Positions 16,457 to 25,668 of a stretch of DNA of 64,000 nt are shown here, piece by piece. A program made the translations under genes and the position numbers. The notes under the pieces were generated by a model. That model saw nothing but the letters and a program-made list of their open reading frames with translations. It ran no database searches and was not told the DNA's origin. This DNA is from Paenibacillus soyae (GTDB lineage Bacteria > Bacillota > Bacilli > Paenibacillales > Paenibacillaceae), in contig NZ_JANIPJ010000008.1 in NCBI RefSeq assembly GCF_024623455.1, positions 186,001 to 250,000 of the forward strand, given 5' to 3'. Position 1 is the stretch's first letter. Every line of letters begins with the position of its first letter.

Positions 16457-18835
16457 ATGCTATTCATAGGGGATAACAAGCCGGCGGCCAAATGGACCGA
16501 GGGGTATCCGATCGGTAACGGACGAGTGGGGGCCGTGGCGTTCGGGGGCATAGAGCGGGAGCTTCTGCAGCTTAACGAAGATACGTTGTGGTCCGGGGTG
16601 CCAAGCTCGGGCACGAATCCGGGAGCCAAGGACGTCATACCGGAGGTCCGGCGTCTTATAAGCGAAGGTCAATACCTATTGGCCGACGCGAAAATGAAGG
16701 AAGCGATGGGACCGTATACGCAGTCCTATCTGCCGTTCGGAGATCTCGTCGTCGAGCTCGGTCACGGAGCCGACGCAACGGACTTCTGGCGCGAGCTGGA
16801 CCTGGAACGCGCCGTTGTGACGACAAGCTATACGATAGGCGATGTGCATTATCGCAGAGTTTGTTTCGTTTCGCACCCGCATCAGGTGCTCGTCATGCGA
16901 ATCGAAGCAAGCAAGCCGGGCGCCATTCAGCTTCGGGCGATGCTGGACAGCCCCCTCCGTCATCAGACGTCGGCCGGGGAAGGAATGCTTAAGCTGTCGG
17001 GGACAGCGCCGACGCATGTCGATCCGAATTATCATAGAAGCGGGGAGCCGATCGTGTATGGCGACCATGGCATGCGGTTCGAGGGCCGACTTGCGGCGAT
17101 AGCGGACAACGGATCGATCCGGACGGAGGATGGCGTCTTGTTCGCGGATGAGGCGGCAGTCGTTACGCTCCTGTTCAGCGCGGCGACGAGCTTCAACGGC
17201 TTCGATAAGCACCCGGGTCTTGAAGGGCGCGACGCGTCGGCAATCGCGGAGGAGCAGCTGGCGCAGGCAGCCAAGGTCGCTTATGAAGATTTGCTAGAGT
17301 CACATATCCAAGATTACCAGTCTCTATTCGGGCGCGTATCCCTTCGACTCGGGGAAGATGAGGCACGATCCGCCATTCCGACATGGAAGCGGGTGATCGA
17401 GCAAGGGGCGCAGGACAACGGATTGGTAGAGCTATTATATCAGTATGGAAGATACTTGCTGATCGCCAGCTCCAGGCCGGGAACCCAGCCCGCCAATCTG
17501 CAGGGCATCTGGAACAAAGAGCTTCGGGCGCCGTGGAGCAGCAATTATACGCTGAACATTAATACCGAGATGAACTATTGGCATGCGGAAAGCACAAATC
17601 TCGCGGAATGCCATGAGCCTCTGCTGCGGTACATCGGGGAGCTGAGCGAGACGGGAGCCGTCGTCGCCAGGGAGAACTACGGACTGTCCGGCTGGGTCGC
17701 CCATCACAACAGCGATTTGTGGCGTCATGCCGCGCCTGTCGGAGCGTTCGGATCGGGCGATCCCGTATGGGCGAACTGGTACATGTCGGGTCCTTGGCTG
17801 TGCGCCCATCTGTGGGAGCATTACCTGTACAGCGGCGACGAAAGCTTTCTAGCCGATTATGCTTATCCGATCATGAAGGAAGCGGCCGTCTTCTGCATGG
17901 AGTGGATGATTCAGGACGATACCGGGCGGTGGATCACGTCTCCGTCCACATCGCCGGAGCATCGATTCCGCACCGAAAGCGGCGAGCTGGCCGGCGTGAC
18001 CGAGGCGTCTACGATGGACATGGCGCTGATCCGGGAGCTGCTGACGCGTTGCGAGGAAGCCTCCGCGCGGCTCGGCGTCGATGAAGAACTGCGCGAGCGT
18101 ATGAGGGAAGTGCGGAGCGCGCAGCTTCCTTACCAGGTCGGCAAGCATGGCCAGCTTCAAGAGTGGGCGGCCGACTTCGACGACGAGGATGTTCATCATC
18201 GCCATGTCTCGCATCTGTACGGTCTCTACCCGGGCTGCGAAATTAACGACATGGAGACCCCGGAGCTTGTGCAGGCCGTTCGCCGTTCACTGGAACGCCG
18301 CGGCGACGAAGGCACGGGCTGGAGTCTTGCATGGAAGCTATGCTTGTATGCCCGTCTCGGCGAACCCGACAGAGCGCTTGGACTGATCGGCAATATGCTC
18401 AGACTGGTAGACGGCGACTCGACCAGCGTAACCGGCGGAGGCGTGTACGCCAACTTGTTCGGCGCCCACCCGCCGTTCCAAATCGACAGCAACTTCGGCT
18501 TCACCGCAGGGGTCACGGAGATGCTGCTGCAAAGCCATCTTGGCGAGCTGTCGGTTCTGCCGGTACTGCCGGCTGCCTGGAAGGAAGGATCCGTGACGGG
18601 GCTTCGCGCGCGCGGCGGATTCGAGGTGGATCTGGCGTGGAATGCCGAAGGTAGGTCGGAAGCTGCGATATATGCCGCGCGGACCGGAACTTGCGCCGTG
18701 AGGATGAAGGGCGTTGCTTCCGTCGAGGACGAGAACGGGGAAGCGATCGCATTCAAGCGGCGGGATGCAGAGCGCATCGAATTTATGGCTCAAGCAGGAA
18801 AGCGTTATAAAGTACACGGGCTGCGAGGCTCGTAA
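16457..18835 (+). CDS. GH95 alpha-L-fucosidase-like glycosidase
   Basis: 792 residues without signal peptide. GH95 enzymes hydrolyse alpha-1,2-fucosides or alpha-L-galactosides by inversion. Visible: the N-terminal beta domain ([25 protein letters not shown]), the barrel with [16 protein letters not shown] (~368, base-assisting Asn region), SPSTSPEH (~498, Glu acid), [22 protein letters not shown], and [10 protein letters not shown] (~676, catalytic Asp). Start ATG 16457 is preferred because GGTGGAG precedes it; an ATG nine codons earlier has no ribosome site. Fucose and L-galactose occur in rhamnogalacturonan II and xyloglucan, which fits the neighbouring plant-sugar genes. Confidence 0.93.
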   Translation: MLFIGDNKPAAKWTEGYPIGNGRVGAVAFGGIERELLQLNEDTLWSGVPSSGTNPGAKDVIPEVRRLISEGQYLLADAKMKEAMGPYTQSYLPFGDLVVELGHGADATDFWRELDLERAVVTTSYTIGDVHYRRVCFVSHPHQVLVMRIEASKPGAIQLRAMLDSPLRHQTSAGEGMLKLSGTAPTHVDPNYHRSGEPIVYGDHGMRFEGRLAAIADNGSIRTEDGVLFADEAAVVTLLFSAATSFNGFDKHPGLEGRDASAIAEEQLAQAAKVAYEDLLESHIQDYQSLFGRVSLRLGEDEARSAIPTWKRVIEQGAQDNGLVELLYQYGRYLLIASSRPGTQPANLQGIWNKELRAPWSSNYTLNINTEMNYWHAESTNLAECHEPLLRYIGELSETGAVVARENYGLSGWVAHHNSDLWRHAAPVGAFGSGDPVWANWYMSGPWLCAHLWEHYLYSGDESFLADYAYPIMKEAAVFCMEWMIQDDTGRWITSPSTSPEHRFRTESGELAGVTEASTMDMALIRELLTRCEEASARLGVDEELRERMREVRSAQLPYQVGKHGQLQEWAADFDDEDVHHRHVSHLYGLYPGCEINDMETPELVQAVRRSLERRGDEGTGWSLAWKLCLYARLGEPDRALGLIGNMLRLVDGDSTSVTGGGVYANLFGAHPPFQIDSNFGFTAGVTEMLLQSHLGELSVLPVLPAAWKEGSVTGLRARGGFEVDLAWNAEGRSEAAIYAARTGTCAVRMKGVASVEDENGEAIAFKRRDAERIEFMAQAGKRYKVHGLRGS

Positions 18836-18856
18836 GTTTAATAGAATGCGATAAAC

Positions 18857-18890
18857 GACGAAACCACTTCCGTCAGGAAGTGGTTTCGTC
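18857..18890. terminator. bidirectional terminator between GH95 and the broken kinase gene
   Basis: GACGAAACCACTTCC pairs perfectly with GGAAGTGGTTTCGTC around a GTCA loop; it serves the convergent genes on both strands. Confidence 0.75.
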
Positions 18891-20281
18891 TATTTAGAGG
18901 ACGCCGGCAGCGACACAATGAAACGCGTGCCCGCGCCGACCTTGCTTTCGACTTCGATGCGGCCACGATGCGCCTCGATGATCGATTTCGTGATGGCGAG
19001 ACCGAGGCCGGTTCCGCCTCGGGCGCGGGAACGGGAAAAGTCGCTGCGGTAGAAGCGGCCGAAAATATGCGGGAGATGCTCGGGCGGGATGCCTGCGCCG
19101 TTGTCCTCGCAATCGATTTGAAACTCCGCGCCGATGATTTTCAAGCCGAGATGAATCGTTCCCGCAACGGGATCGGTGTGCTGCACCGCGTTTTGAAACA
19201 GGTTCAGAACGACTTGCTTCATTTGATCCGGGTTTACCTAGGCTAGGACTCGTTCTTCGCTCGCGAGCTGCCACTCGCGTCCTCCTGCCAGCACGTTCAG
19301 CTGCGGTTCCATCGACGCGATCAATTCGGCAAGATTCGTCTCCTCCAGCGAGAGCGGTATGGATTGATCCATTCTCGCGAGCTGAAGCAGGTCCTCCACC
19401 AGTTTATTGACGCGTTCGGACTCCGTCTTCATGCTGGCAAGCGATCGCCGCAGCTGCTCCGGATGGGTTGCCGCTCCTCTCTGCAGCACTTCGATGAAGC
19501 CTTGAATCGAGGTTAGGGGAGTTCTCAGCTCGTGGGAAGCGTCCGCAATAAATCGTCTCATTCTCTCGTTCGCGGAGCGTTCAATCTCGAACGAAGAATC
19601 GAGTCTCTTCAGCATGCCGTTGAACGCGATGGACAAGGAATCGATCTCCGCCTGGCCTTGCCGTTCGGGGAGCCGGGCGTCCAAATTGCCGGAATCGGTA
19701 CGCTCGGCCGCCGTTACAACCTTCGATAACGGCGCCAGCGTCCGGCGAAGCAAAGGAAGATAGAAGGCTAGTCCTGCCATTAACGCGCATAGGGCCAATC
19801 CGGCAAAAATGCCGACCTGCGTCATGAGCTGGCCGCGGAGCGATTCGGTCTCCACCGCCGCTTGCACGAGCTCGATCTCGCGGCCGCGGGGTTTGCCTGC
19901 CAGCCGGAATACGGCGAGCTGCTCGCCTTGCTTCGAATCGATCAGCCGGTAATCGGTTCGGCCCGACGACCTCAGCCGTTCTTTGATGAGGTCGTAATCC
20001 TTCTTCGTTAGCAGCGGCGGCTCCGCCGCGTTCCAGCTGTCATCCTCGGTCACCGTTGCCGCCTGGCCGTCCTCATCGATAAAAGCCAACGAAAATCCCG
20101 GTTGAAAAAATAGCGGCGAGTCCGATCTTATGCGCCCGGGACGATGACCGGTCGGGTCATTGCCGCCTGTAATCAAATCGAGAGGCAGCGCGGCAAGCTG
20201 TGCTTGCAGCGAATCGGCTTTGTTGCGGTACGGAAAGTCTTTCATAAATAAATATTGAAGGACGCCGATCAAGACGAACAA
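18890..20281 (-). pseudogene. sensor histidine kinase, interrupted by an in-frame stop
   Basis: Read as one frame this is a full HAMP kinase: a transmembrane segment at the start, a sensor region, a second segment (GIFAGLALCALMAGLAFYLP), HAMP, ASHELRTPLTSIQGF (His box), then NLFQNAVQHT, DNGAGIPPEHLPHIFGRFYRSD and GGTGLGLAITKS (ATPase). A TAG at 19238-19240 separates the His-box part from the ATPase part in the same frame (ERVLA-stop-VNPDQMKQ), so one base change explains it. In addition no ATG, GTG or TTG is found in frame before a TTG inside the first membrane segment. Readthrough or a sequencing error are the alternatives. Confidence 0.8.
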
Positions 20282-20292
20282 CGCGGCCAGTA

Positions 20293-21062
20293 CTAGAAGT
20301 GACCGAACGAGCAGCTGGTAACGCAGCGAGCCTGGTTTTGGAACAAGACGGGCAATGCTCGAAATCTGCCCCCCGCTAATGCCAGATCCATCCGATAGCC
20401 GGCTCCTCGCAGCGTGCGAATAAGCCGGTGTTCTTTGTCGCCCAGCTTGTCCCTGATGGAGCGGATGTACACTTCGACGATATTTTGCTCGCCGCCGAAA
20501 TCATAGCCCCATGCTTTTTCCAAAATAAGTAATTTGCTCAGCGCGATGTCGTTGTTCATGACGATAAATTTGAGCAACTCGTACTCCGTCGGCGACAGCT
20601 CCAGGAGCTGCTCCTTATAATGGAGCTCCTTTCTCTTGTCGTCGATGCGGAACGGTCCGTAAGCGACCTCTCCGAGCAGGTTCGGAAATTGATTGCGCAG
20701 CCTGGCGTGTATGCGGGCAAGCAGCTCCCCGAAGCTGAACGGCTTGGCCAAATAATCATCCGCGCCGAGCGTCAGCCCGTAGACGCGGTCCTCGACCTCG
20801 TCCTTGGCGGTCAACATGATGACGCGATTTGATTGCCCGCGCTTTTGAGCTCATGGCATACCTCGAAGCCGTCTTTATGAGGCATCATCACGTCCAGTAT
20901 GACGACATGCGGCTGGAAGCAAGCTGCGGCCTGAAGGGCGGCAATGCCGTCGGAGGCCGTCTCTACGATGGCTCCCTCGTTCGTTAAACCAAGCTCCAGA
21001 AATTGCAGGATGTTAGGTTCGTCGTCCACGAGCAGAAGCTTGATTCCTTGCAATGATGTCAC
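20293..21062 (-). pseudogene. OmpR-family response regulator, frameshifted
   Basis: The receiver starts at GTG 21062 behind AGGAGG (21070-21075) with LLLVDDEPNILQFLELGL and VVILDVMMPHKDGFEVCHEL, then the frame breaks near 20815-20830. It resumes one frame over with MLTAKDEVEDRVYGL, KPFSFGELLARIHARL and the winged helix (SPTEYELLKFIVMNND ... LRGAGYRMD). A single missing base between NQIA and VIM restores it. The C-terminus also runs ~28 residues past the usual end. Together with the broken kinase behind it, this two-component system is probably dead, unless both lesions are sequencing errors. Confidence 0.8.
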
Positions 21063-21078
21063 GGGTAATCCTCCTAAA

Positions 21079-21168
21079 GTTTTGTGGAACGCAGTGGAAC
21101 AAAACCGCTTCGAAAGCATTCGCTCAGTTTTGTGGAACGCAGTGGAACAAAACCGCTTCGAAAGCATT
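21079..21168. repeat. two perfect 42-bp direct repeats in the leader of the broken regulator
   Basis: Copies at 21079-21120 and 21127-21168 are identical, separated by six bases. Each contains an internal inverted repeat, GTTTTGT...ACAAAAC. The first ends three bases from the AGGAGG of the response-regulator gene, so the repeats are in its 5' leader or promoter. I recall this palindrome as a dispersed Paenibacillus repeat, from memory only. Confidence 0.75.
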
Positions 21169-21241
21169 AGCTTCGTTTTTATCCTTTCTATTATGAAGCC
21201 CTGATGGGAGAAAGCCAACTTCGGAATGACTGAATAGGGGC

Positions 21242-21261
21242 ACTTTCAGCGAACTTTCAGC
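21242..21261 (+). promoter_or_regulatory. paired ACTTTCAGC half-sites upstream of the Gly-rich protein gene
   Basis: ACTTTCAGC occurs at 21242-21250 and 21253-21261, starts 11 bp apart, the spacing of OmpR-family half-sites. It lies between the decayed two-component system and the divergent secreted-protein gene, about 95 bases before that gene's start. Confidence 0.4.
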
Positions 21262-21355
21262 CGGTTTTTTTTCTGCGGGAATGTAACGATTTGAGAATTA
21301 TGGGGATAGTAACGTTGGTAACAAATCACTCATGGAAAAAGGAAGGTGCAATCAG

Positions 21356-22723
21356 GTGAAGGTTGGAAAGTTCTCAGCATCAAATAAGCGGTTCACCGGC
21401 GGTAAGCTTGCCGCCAAATACTTAAGCGTCGCGCTAATGACGATCGCTCTTATGTTCTGCATACCGCATACGACGCACGCGGTCGGCAAGCGCGCGAAAG
21501 GCCCGGATGTATACGTGATCCAAGGCATGCTCAAATCGTTGGGCAGCTACGAGGGCCCAATCGACGGCTATTACAGCCAGTCGCTTGTGAAAGGCGTTAT
21601 GTATTATCAGAAGACGCATGGTCTTGCGGTAACGGGAGCGGTGGATCTTAAAACGCTGCAATCCATCTCCTATTCCTACGTTTCGATGAAAGGCGGCGGA
21701 GGCCAAGCAAAAGCGAAGTCGCAAGGCGGCGCGCAAGGCATTGGCGGCGCAGGCGGAGTTGGTGGGGCAGGCGGCGGAGCTGGTGGTGGCGCAGGCGGTG
21801 CAGGGGGCGGCGCAGGCGGAGCTGGTGGCGGTGCAGGTGGAGCAGGCGGCGGAGCAGGTGGAGCAGGCGGTGGCGCAGGCGGAGCAGGCGGCGGTGCAGG
21901 CGGAGCTGGTGGCGGCGCAGGCGGCATTGGCGGTGGCGCAGGTGGAGCAGGCGGCGGTGCAGGCGGAGCAGGCGGTGGCGCAGGCGGCGGTGCAGGCGGA
22001 GCTGGTGGCGGCGCAGGCGGCATTGGCGGTGGCGCAGGTGGAGCAGGCGGCGGTGCAGGCGGAGCTGGTGGCGGCGCAGGCGGCATTGGCGGTGGCGCAG
22101 GTGGAGCAGGCGGCGGCGAAGGCGGAATTGGCGGCGGTGCAGGCGGAATCGGCGGCGGAGCTGAAGGCGGTAAAGGCAACGGCGGCGGAATCGGCGGCGG
22201 AGCTGAAGGCGGCAAAGGCAACGGCGGCGGGATCGGCGGCGGAGCTGAAGGCGGTAAAGGCAACGGCGGCGGAATCGGCGGCGGAGCTGAAGGCGGTAAA
22301 GGCAACGGCGGCGGAATCGGCGGCGGAGCTGAAGGCGGCAAAGGCAACGGCGGCGGGATCGGCGGCGGAGCTGAGGGCGGTAAAGGCAACATGGGCGGAG
22401 CCGGCACAGGCAAACCAGCCCCAGGCAACATGGGCGGAGCCGGCACAGGCAAACCGGCCCCAGGCAACATGGGCGGAGCCGGCACAGGCAAACCAGCCCC
22501 AGGCAACATGGGCGGAGCCGGCACAGGCAAACCAGCCCCAGGCAACATGGGCGGAGCCGGCACAGGCAAACCAGCCCCAGGCAACGTGGGCGGAGCCGGC
22601 AAAGGCAAACCTGCTCCCGGTAACGTGGGCGGAGCCGGCACAGGCAAACCGGCCCCTGGCAATGTAGGCGGAGCCGGCACGGGCAAAGGCGGTATCGACT
22701 CCAAGCCGGGCAGCCAGCAATAA
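21356..22723 (+). CDS. secreted peptidoglycan-binding protein with Gly-rich tandem repeats
   Basis: 455 residues. A signal peptide ([20 protein letters not shown]) is followed by a PG_binding_1-type domain ([28 protein letters not shown], then [21 protein letters not shown]). The remaining ~330 residues are low-complexity in three blocks: GGAGGGA heptads; six 14-residue units of [14 protein letters not shown] (42-bp period from about 22130); and about seven 13-residue units of [16 protein letters not shown] 21356 is preferred, with GGAAGG nine bases before; an ATG eight codons upstream is the alternative. A cell-wall or spore-surface structural role is inferred. No enzyme domain is seen. The reverse strand also stays open here because of the repeat composition. 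Confidence 0.85.
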   Translation: MKVGKFSASNKRFTGGKLAAKYLSVALMTIALMFCIPHTTHAVGKRAKGPDVYVIQGMLKSLGSYEGPIDGYYSQSLVKGVMYYQKTHGLAVTGAVDLKTLQSISYSYVSMKGGGGQAKAKSQGGAQGIGGAGGVGGAGGGAGGGAGGAGGGAGGAGGGAGGAGGGAGGAGGGAGGAGGGAGGAGGGAGGIGGGAGGAGGGAGGAGGGAGGGAGGAGGGAGGIGGGAGGAGGGAGGAGGGAGGIGGGAGGAGGGEGGIGGGAGGIGGGAEGGKGNGGGIGGGAEGGKGNGGGIGGGAEGGKGNGGGIGGGAEGGKGNGGGIGGGAEGGKGNGGGIGGGAEGGKGNMGGAGTGKPAPGNMGGAGTGKPAPGNMGGAGTGKPAPGNMGGAGTGKPAPGNMGGAGTGKPAPGNVGGAGKGKPAPGNVGGAGTGKPAPGNVGGAGTGKGGIDSKPGSQQ

Positions 22724-22734
22724 CATATACCAGC

Positions 22735-22788
22735 AAGCCGCTTCGGCCGCTCCTGATACACGGGGCAATGGCCGGGGCGGCTTTTTGC
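22735..22788 (+). terminator. terminator of the Gly-rich protein gene
   Basis: AGCCGC and CGGCC pair with GGCCG and GCGGCT, followed by TTTTT. Confidence 0.75.
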
Positions 22789-22873
22789 TTATTGGACTTT
22801 GGTCAAGTGGATGCGAGTGCCAAAAAAGGTTAAACTAGCATTACCTATTCTTGCAGTGAAATGGAGCGACATC

Positions 22874-24163
22874 ATGGGAAAATGGAGCGTGAGAAAACGG
22901 GCGAACGCTTTGCTTGGACTTTCGGCGGTTGGGATTTTGGCCGCTTTTCCGTTCCAGCATACATTCTGGGGAGGCTTCGGGTTTGCGTTGTTCAGCGCGG
23001 GAACGATCGGCGGTCTCGCGGATTCTTTTGCCATTGGGGCGCTGTACGGCGATCCGCTACGGATCAAGTGGCCGCGGTGGATGGGCACCCATATTATCGC
23101 GCGGAATCGGCAGCGGCTGATCGGCGAGCTGGTGGACATGGTCGAAAAGGATTTGCTGACGGTGGCATCGATCAGGGAGACGCTGGAGGAGCATGACTTG
23201 GGCCAGGTGCTGGCGGGCTATATGACCAGCGGGAAAGGAAACGAGGAGACGCGCGCGATCGCGCAGAAGCTGCTCGCCATGCTGCTCGCCAAGGCCGATC
23301 CGGAACAGCTTGCCGCCGGACTGCAGCGTTTCATTGCCGACCACGGGCAGTCGCTCCGCTTGTCCGATCTGCTCGCGGATATCGGCGAGTGGAGCATCCG
23401 GAACCGCTATGACGACAAAGCGATTTCGTTCATCCTGCAGCCTTTTGTCCAATTGGTGAAATCCGCGTCGTTCAAGCTGGTCATCGAGCAGGTCGCGCAA
23501 TCGGCTATTCGTTCTTACGAAGGGGAGAAGTTCCGCAGGAGGCTGGTCAATTACACCGGGGGATTGAACGCGGCGTCCATTAGCGGCAAGGTTCAGGATT
23601 GGCTGTCTGCTTTCCTGCAAAATCTTGCCGAAGAGGGCCATCCGCACCGCGAGAAGCTGAAGGCGATGATCGCGGAGTTCGTCCGAAGGCTGCGGGACGA
23701 CGAGGAGCTTCGGGAGCAGGTGGAACGGGGCAAAACGAAAGCGCTGGAAGCGTTGAAGGAACGGGCGAGACTGGACGAATTCCTTCGCAAGCAGCTTGGC
23801 CGTTTCCATGCGGCATTAACCGGTCCCGGAAGCGGCGGGGAGACTGTGCCGGGCGCAGGCGTGTTCCGTTGGTTAGACACGGAGCTGGAGCACGGACTGC
23901 AAAAACTGAACAACGATTCGCAGCTGCAGCGTTCTCTGGACGGCGGCATCAAATCGTTATTGCTGTCCTGGATCGAGGAGAAGCATGCTTGGATCGGTCG
24001 ATTGGTCCGGGAGAAGCTGGAATCGTATAGCGAAGCCGAGCTCATCTCGCTCGTCAAGGAGAAGGCGGGCCGCGATCTTCAGTATATTCGCTTGAACGGG
24101 ATGATCGTTGGCAGCTTCGCGGGCGTGATGTTGTATTTGCTTACGTTTTGGATTCGGGGGTGA
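22874..24163 (+). CDS. DUF445 family membrane protein (first of two)
   Basis: 429 residues. An N-terminal hydrophobic segment (LLGLSAVGILAAFPF), then the family signature GTIGGLADSFAIGALYGDPL, a long charged helical middle and a C-terminal membrane segment (GMIVGSFAGVMLYLLTFWI). DUF445 members (YheB-like) are widespread and uncharacterised. ATG 22874 is chosen because GGAG sits seven bases before it; the frame extends 25 codons further upstream without a good start. Its stop overlaps the start of the second copy by one base, so the two are translated together. Confidence 0.85.
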   Translation: MGKWSVRKRANALLGLSAVGILAAFPFQHTFWGGFGFALFSAGTIGGLADSFAIGALYGDPLRIKWPRWMGTHIIARNRQRLIGELVDMVEKDLLTVASIRETLEEHDLGQVLAGYMTSGKGNEETRAIAQKLLAMLLAKADPEQLAAGLQRFIADHGQSLRLSDLLADIGEWSIRNRYDDKAISFILQPFVQLVKSASFKLVIEQVAQSAIRSYEGEKFRRRLVNYTGGLNAASISGKVQDWLSAFLQNLAEEGHPHREKLKAMIAEFVRRLRDDEELREQVERGKTKALEALKERARLDEFLRKQLGRFHAALTGPGSGGETVPGAGVFRWLDTELEHGLQKLNNDSQLQRSLDGGIKSLLLSWIEEKHAWIGRLVREKLESYSEAELISLVKEKAGRDLQYIRLNGMIVGSFAGVMLYLLTFWIRG

Positions 24164-25515
24164 TGGCGGTGGACATGAGAAAACGGGCAAACCTGAGCTT
24201 GATCCTGCTTGCGTTCCTGTTTGCGGCGGCAGCCGTTCTCCTTTATTTCGGACATGATGCTTGGTGGTCTAATTTGCTGCTATATACGGCCGAGGCGGGG
24301 CTGGTCGGCGCGCTTGCGGATTGGTTCGCGGTAACGGTGCTGTTCCGTCATCCGTTCGGCATGAAATGGGTGCCACATACGGCGATCATCCCTCGCAAGC
24401 GCGAGAAGCTGATCGAAGGCGTGGCCGCGATGGTCGAGAAGCAGCTGCTCAGTAAAAACGCCATTATGGATAAATTGATGGGCTACAGTATAGTGGAAGC
24501 GTTGATCGGTTGGATCGAGCGGGAGCGGACAGGGGCGCCGTCGTCTCTGTCGGATCGAATCTGGTCGCTCCTGATCTCATGGCTGCGGGGAGCGGATATG
24601 ACGGCGTGGGCCGATAAGCTCGATGAGCACGGACGATCCATCCTTCGGGAAGCGAACTTGTCCCGCTATGCCGGCAAGGGGCTCCGATGGCTGCTGTCGA
24701 ACAGCGATTTTCAGAAATGGCTTGGTTACCTGATCGATTACGCGGCCAAGCGGGCATCCGCCGAAGAGACGAGACAAGCCATACGCGCGATGATGGGCAA
24801 GGAGAAGGATAAATTCGTGAGCGAAGGCGGCTCCTTCACAAGGTGGCTCAAGCAGAAGCTGGTCGACTTCGCGGAAGCGGCGGACGCTATTAACTTAGAC
24901 GAAGCGGCGGATACGATGTACCGCGACCTGCAGAGCTTCATGGCGGAGCTGCAAAATCCGGAGCACGAGCTTCGGGTTATGATTGAAGCCCGGGTACTGA
25001 CGCTTGCGGACCAGCTGGAAGCGAGCGAGGAGATTGGGGCAACGATCGAGTCTTGGAAGCGGGACATGCTGGATGAGCTGTCGCTTCAGCCTTCGATACA
25101 CGCGATGCTGGAGAGCGCGAAGAGCATGCTGCTCGCCGGCAACGAGCTGAAATACGTCGCGATCGAAGAACGAACGCTTCATGTCGAAGACGTCAAAGGC
25201 TGGCTAAGCGGCTTGATCGCCGCCTATTGGGAAGCGTTCAAGTCGGACGAAGAGACGAAGTCGCAGCTGGATCATTACGCGAAGGCCTTCATCCGAGGCT
25301 TGCTTGAGCGCGAGCATGCCCTAATCGGCAAGATCGCGAGGAAGACGCTGGAGGGCTTCACGGAGGAACGCCTCGTCTCGTTCGTGGAAGACAAGGTCGG
25401 CACGGACTTGCAGCGGATCCGCGTCAACGGCGCCTTCATCGGCGCCGGCGTCGGAGCGCTGCTCTATCTATTCCTGCATGGCGTGTACGCGCCGCTGCTG
25501 GAGCTGTTCGTTTGA
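24163..25515 (+). CDS. DUF445 family membrane protein (second of two)
   Basis: 450 residues, the same architecture as its upstream neighbour: N-terminal segment (LILLAFLFAAAAVLLYF), signature AEAGLVGALADWFAVTVLFRHPFG, helical coiled middle, and a C-terminal segment (AFIGAGVGALLYLFLHGVY). Start and preceding stop share an A (TGATG). The two copies are clearly diverged paralogues, which suggests a complex of two unlike subunits rather than recent duplication. Function unknown. Confidence 0.88.
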   Translation: MAVDMRKRANLSLILLAFLFAAAAVLLYFGHDAWWSNLLLYTAEAGLVGALADWFAVTVLFRHPFGMKWVPHTAIIPRKREKLIEGVAAMVEKQLLSKNAIMDKLMGYSIVEALIGWIERERTGAPSSLSDRIWSLLISWLRGADMTAWADKLDEHGRSILREANLSRYAGKGLRWLLSNSDFQKWLGYLIDYAAKRASAEETRQAIRAMMGKEKDKFVSEGGSFTRWLKQKLVDFAEAADAINLDEAADTMYRDLQSFMAELQNPEHELRVMIEARVLTLADQLEASEEIGATIESWKRDMLDELSLQPSIHAMLESAKSMLLAGNELKYVAIEERTLHVEDVKGWLSGLIAAYWEAFKSDEETKSQLDHYAKAFIRGLLEREHALIGKIARKTLEGFTEERLVSFVEDKVGTDLQRIRVNGAFIGAGVGALLYLFLHGVYAPLLELFV

Positions 25516-25516
25516 G

Positions 25517-25556
25517 GAGAACTTGCATCCGCGTAGATGCAAGTCTCTTTTTTTTT
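25517..25556 (+). terminator. terminator of the DUF445 operon
   Basis: GAGAACTTGCATC pairs with GATGCAAGTCTC (one bulge), then a long T-tract. Confidence 0.85.
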
Positions 25557-25668
25557 CGCGCAAAAATAGGCAAATGGACGTTCTTTATACAGAACTACAA
25601 GAATGGTATAGTGAATAGGAACATGTTTCCATATGCATATGGATGATGCGAGGAGGATATTGAAGACA

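Noticed and set aside
22130..22680. Regular DNA repeats that could be mistaken for a CRISPR array
   Set aside because: The repeats are contiguous, in frame and without unique spacers; they code for protein.
21434..22768. Three long minus-strand frames (361-444 codons) and a second plus-strand frame over the Gly-rich gene
   Set aside because: They exist only because the 39/42-bp repeats lack stops in every frame; none has a ribosome site or signal peptide, while the chosen frame has both.
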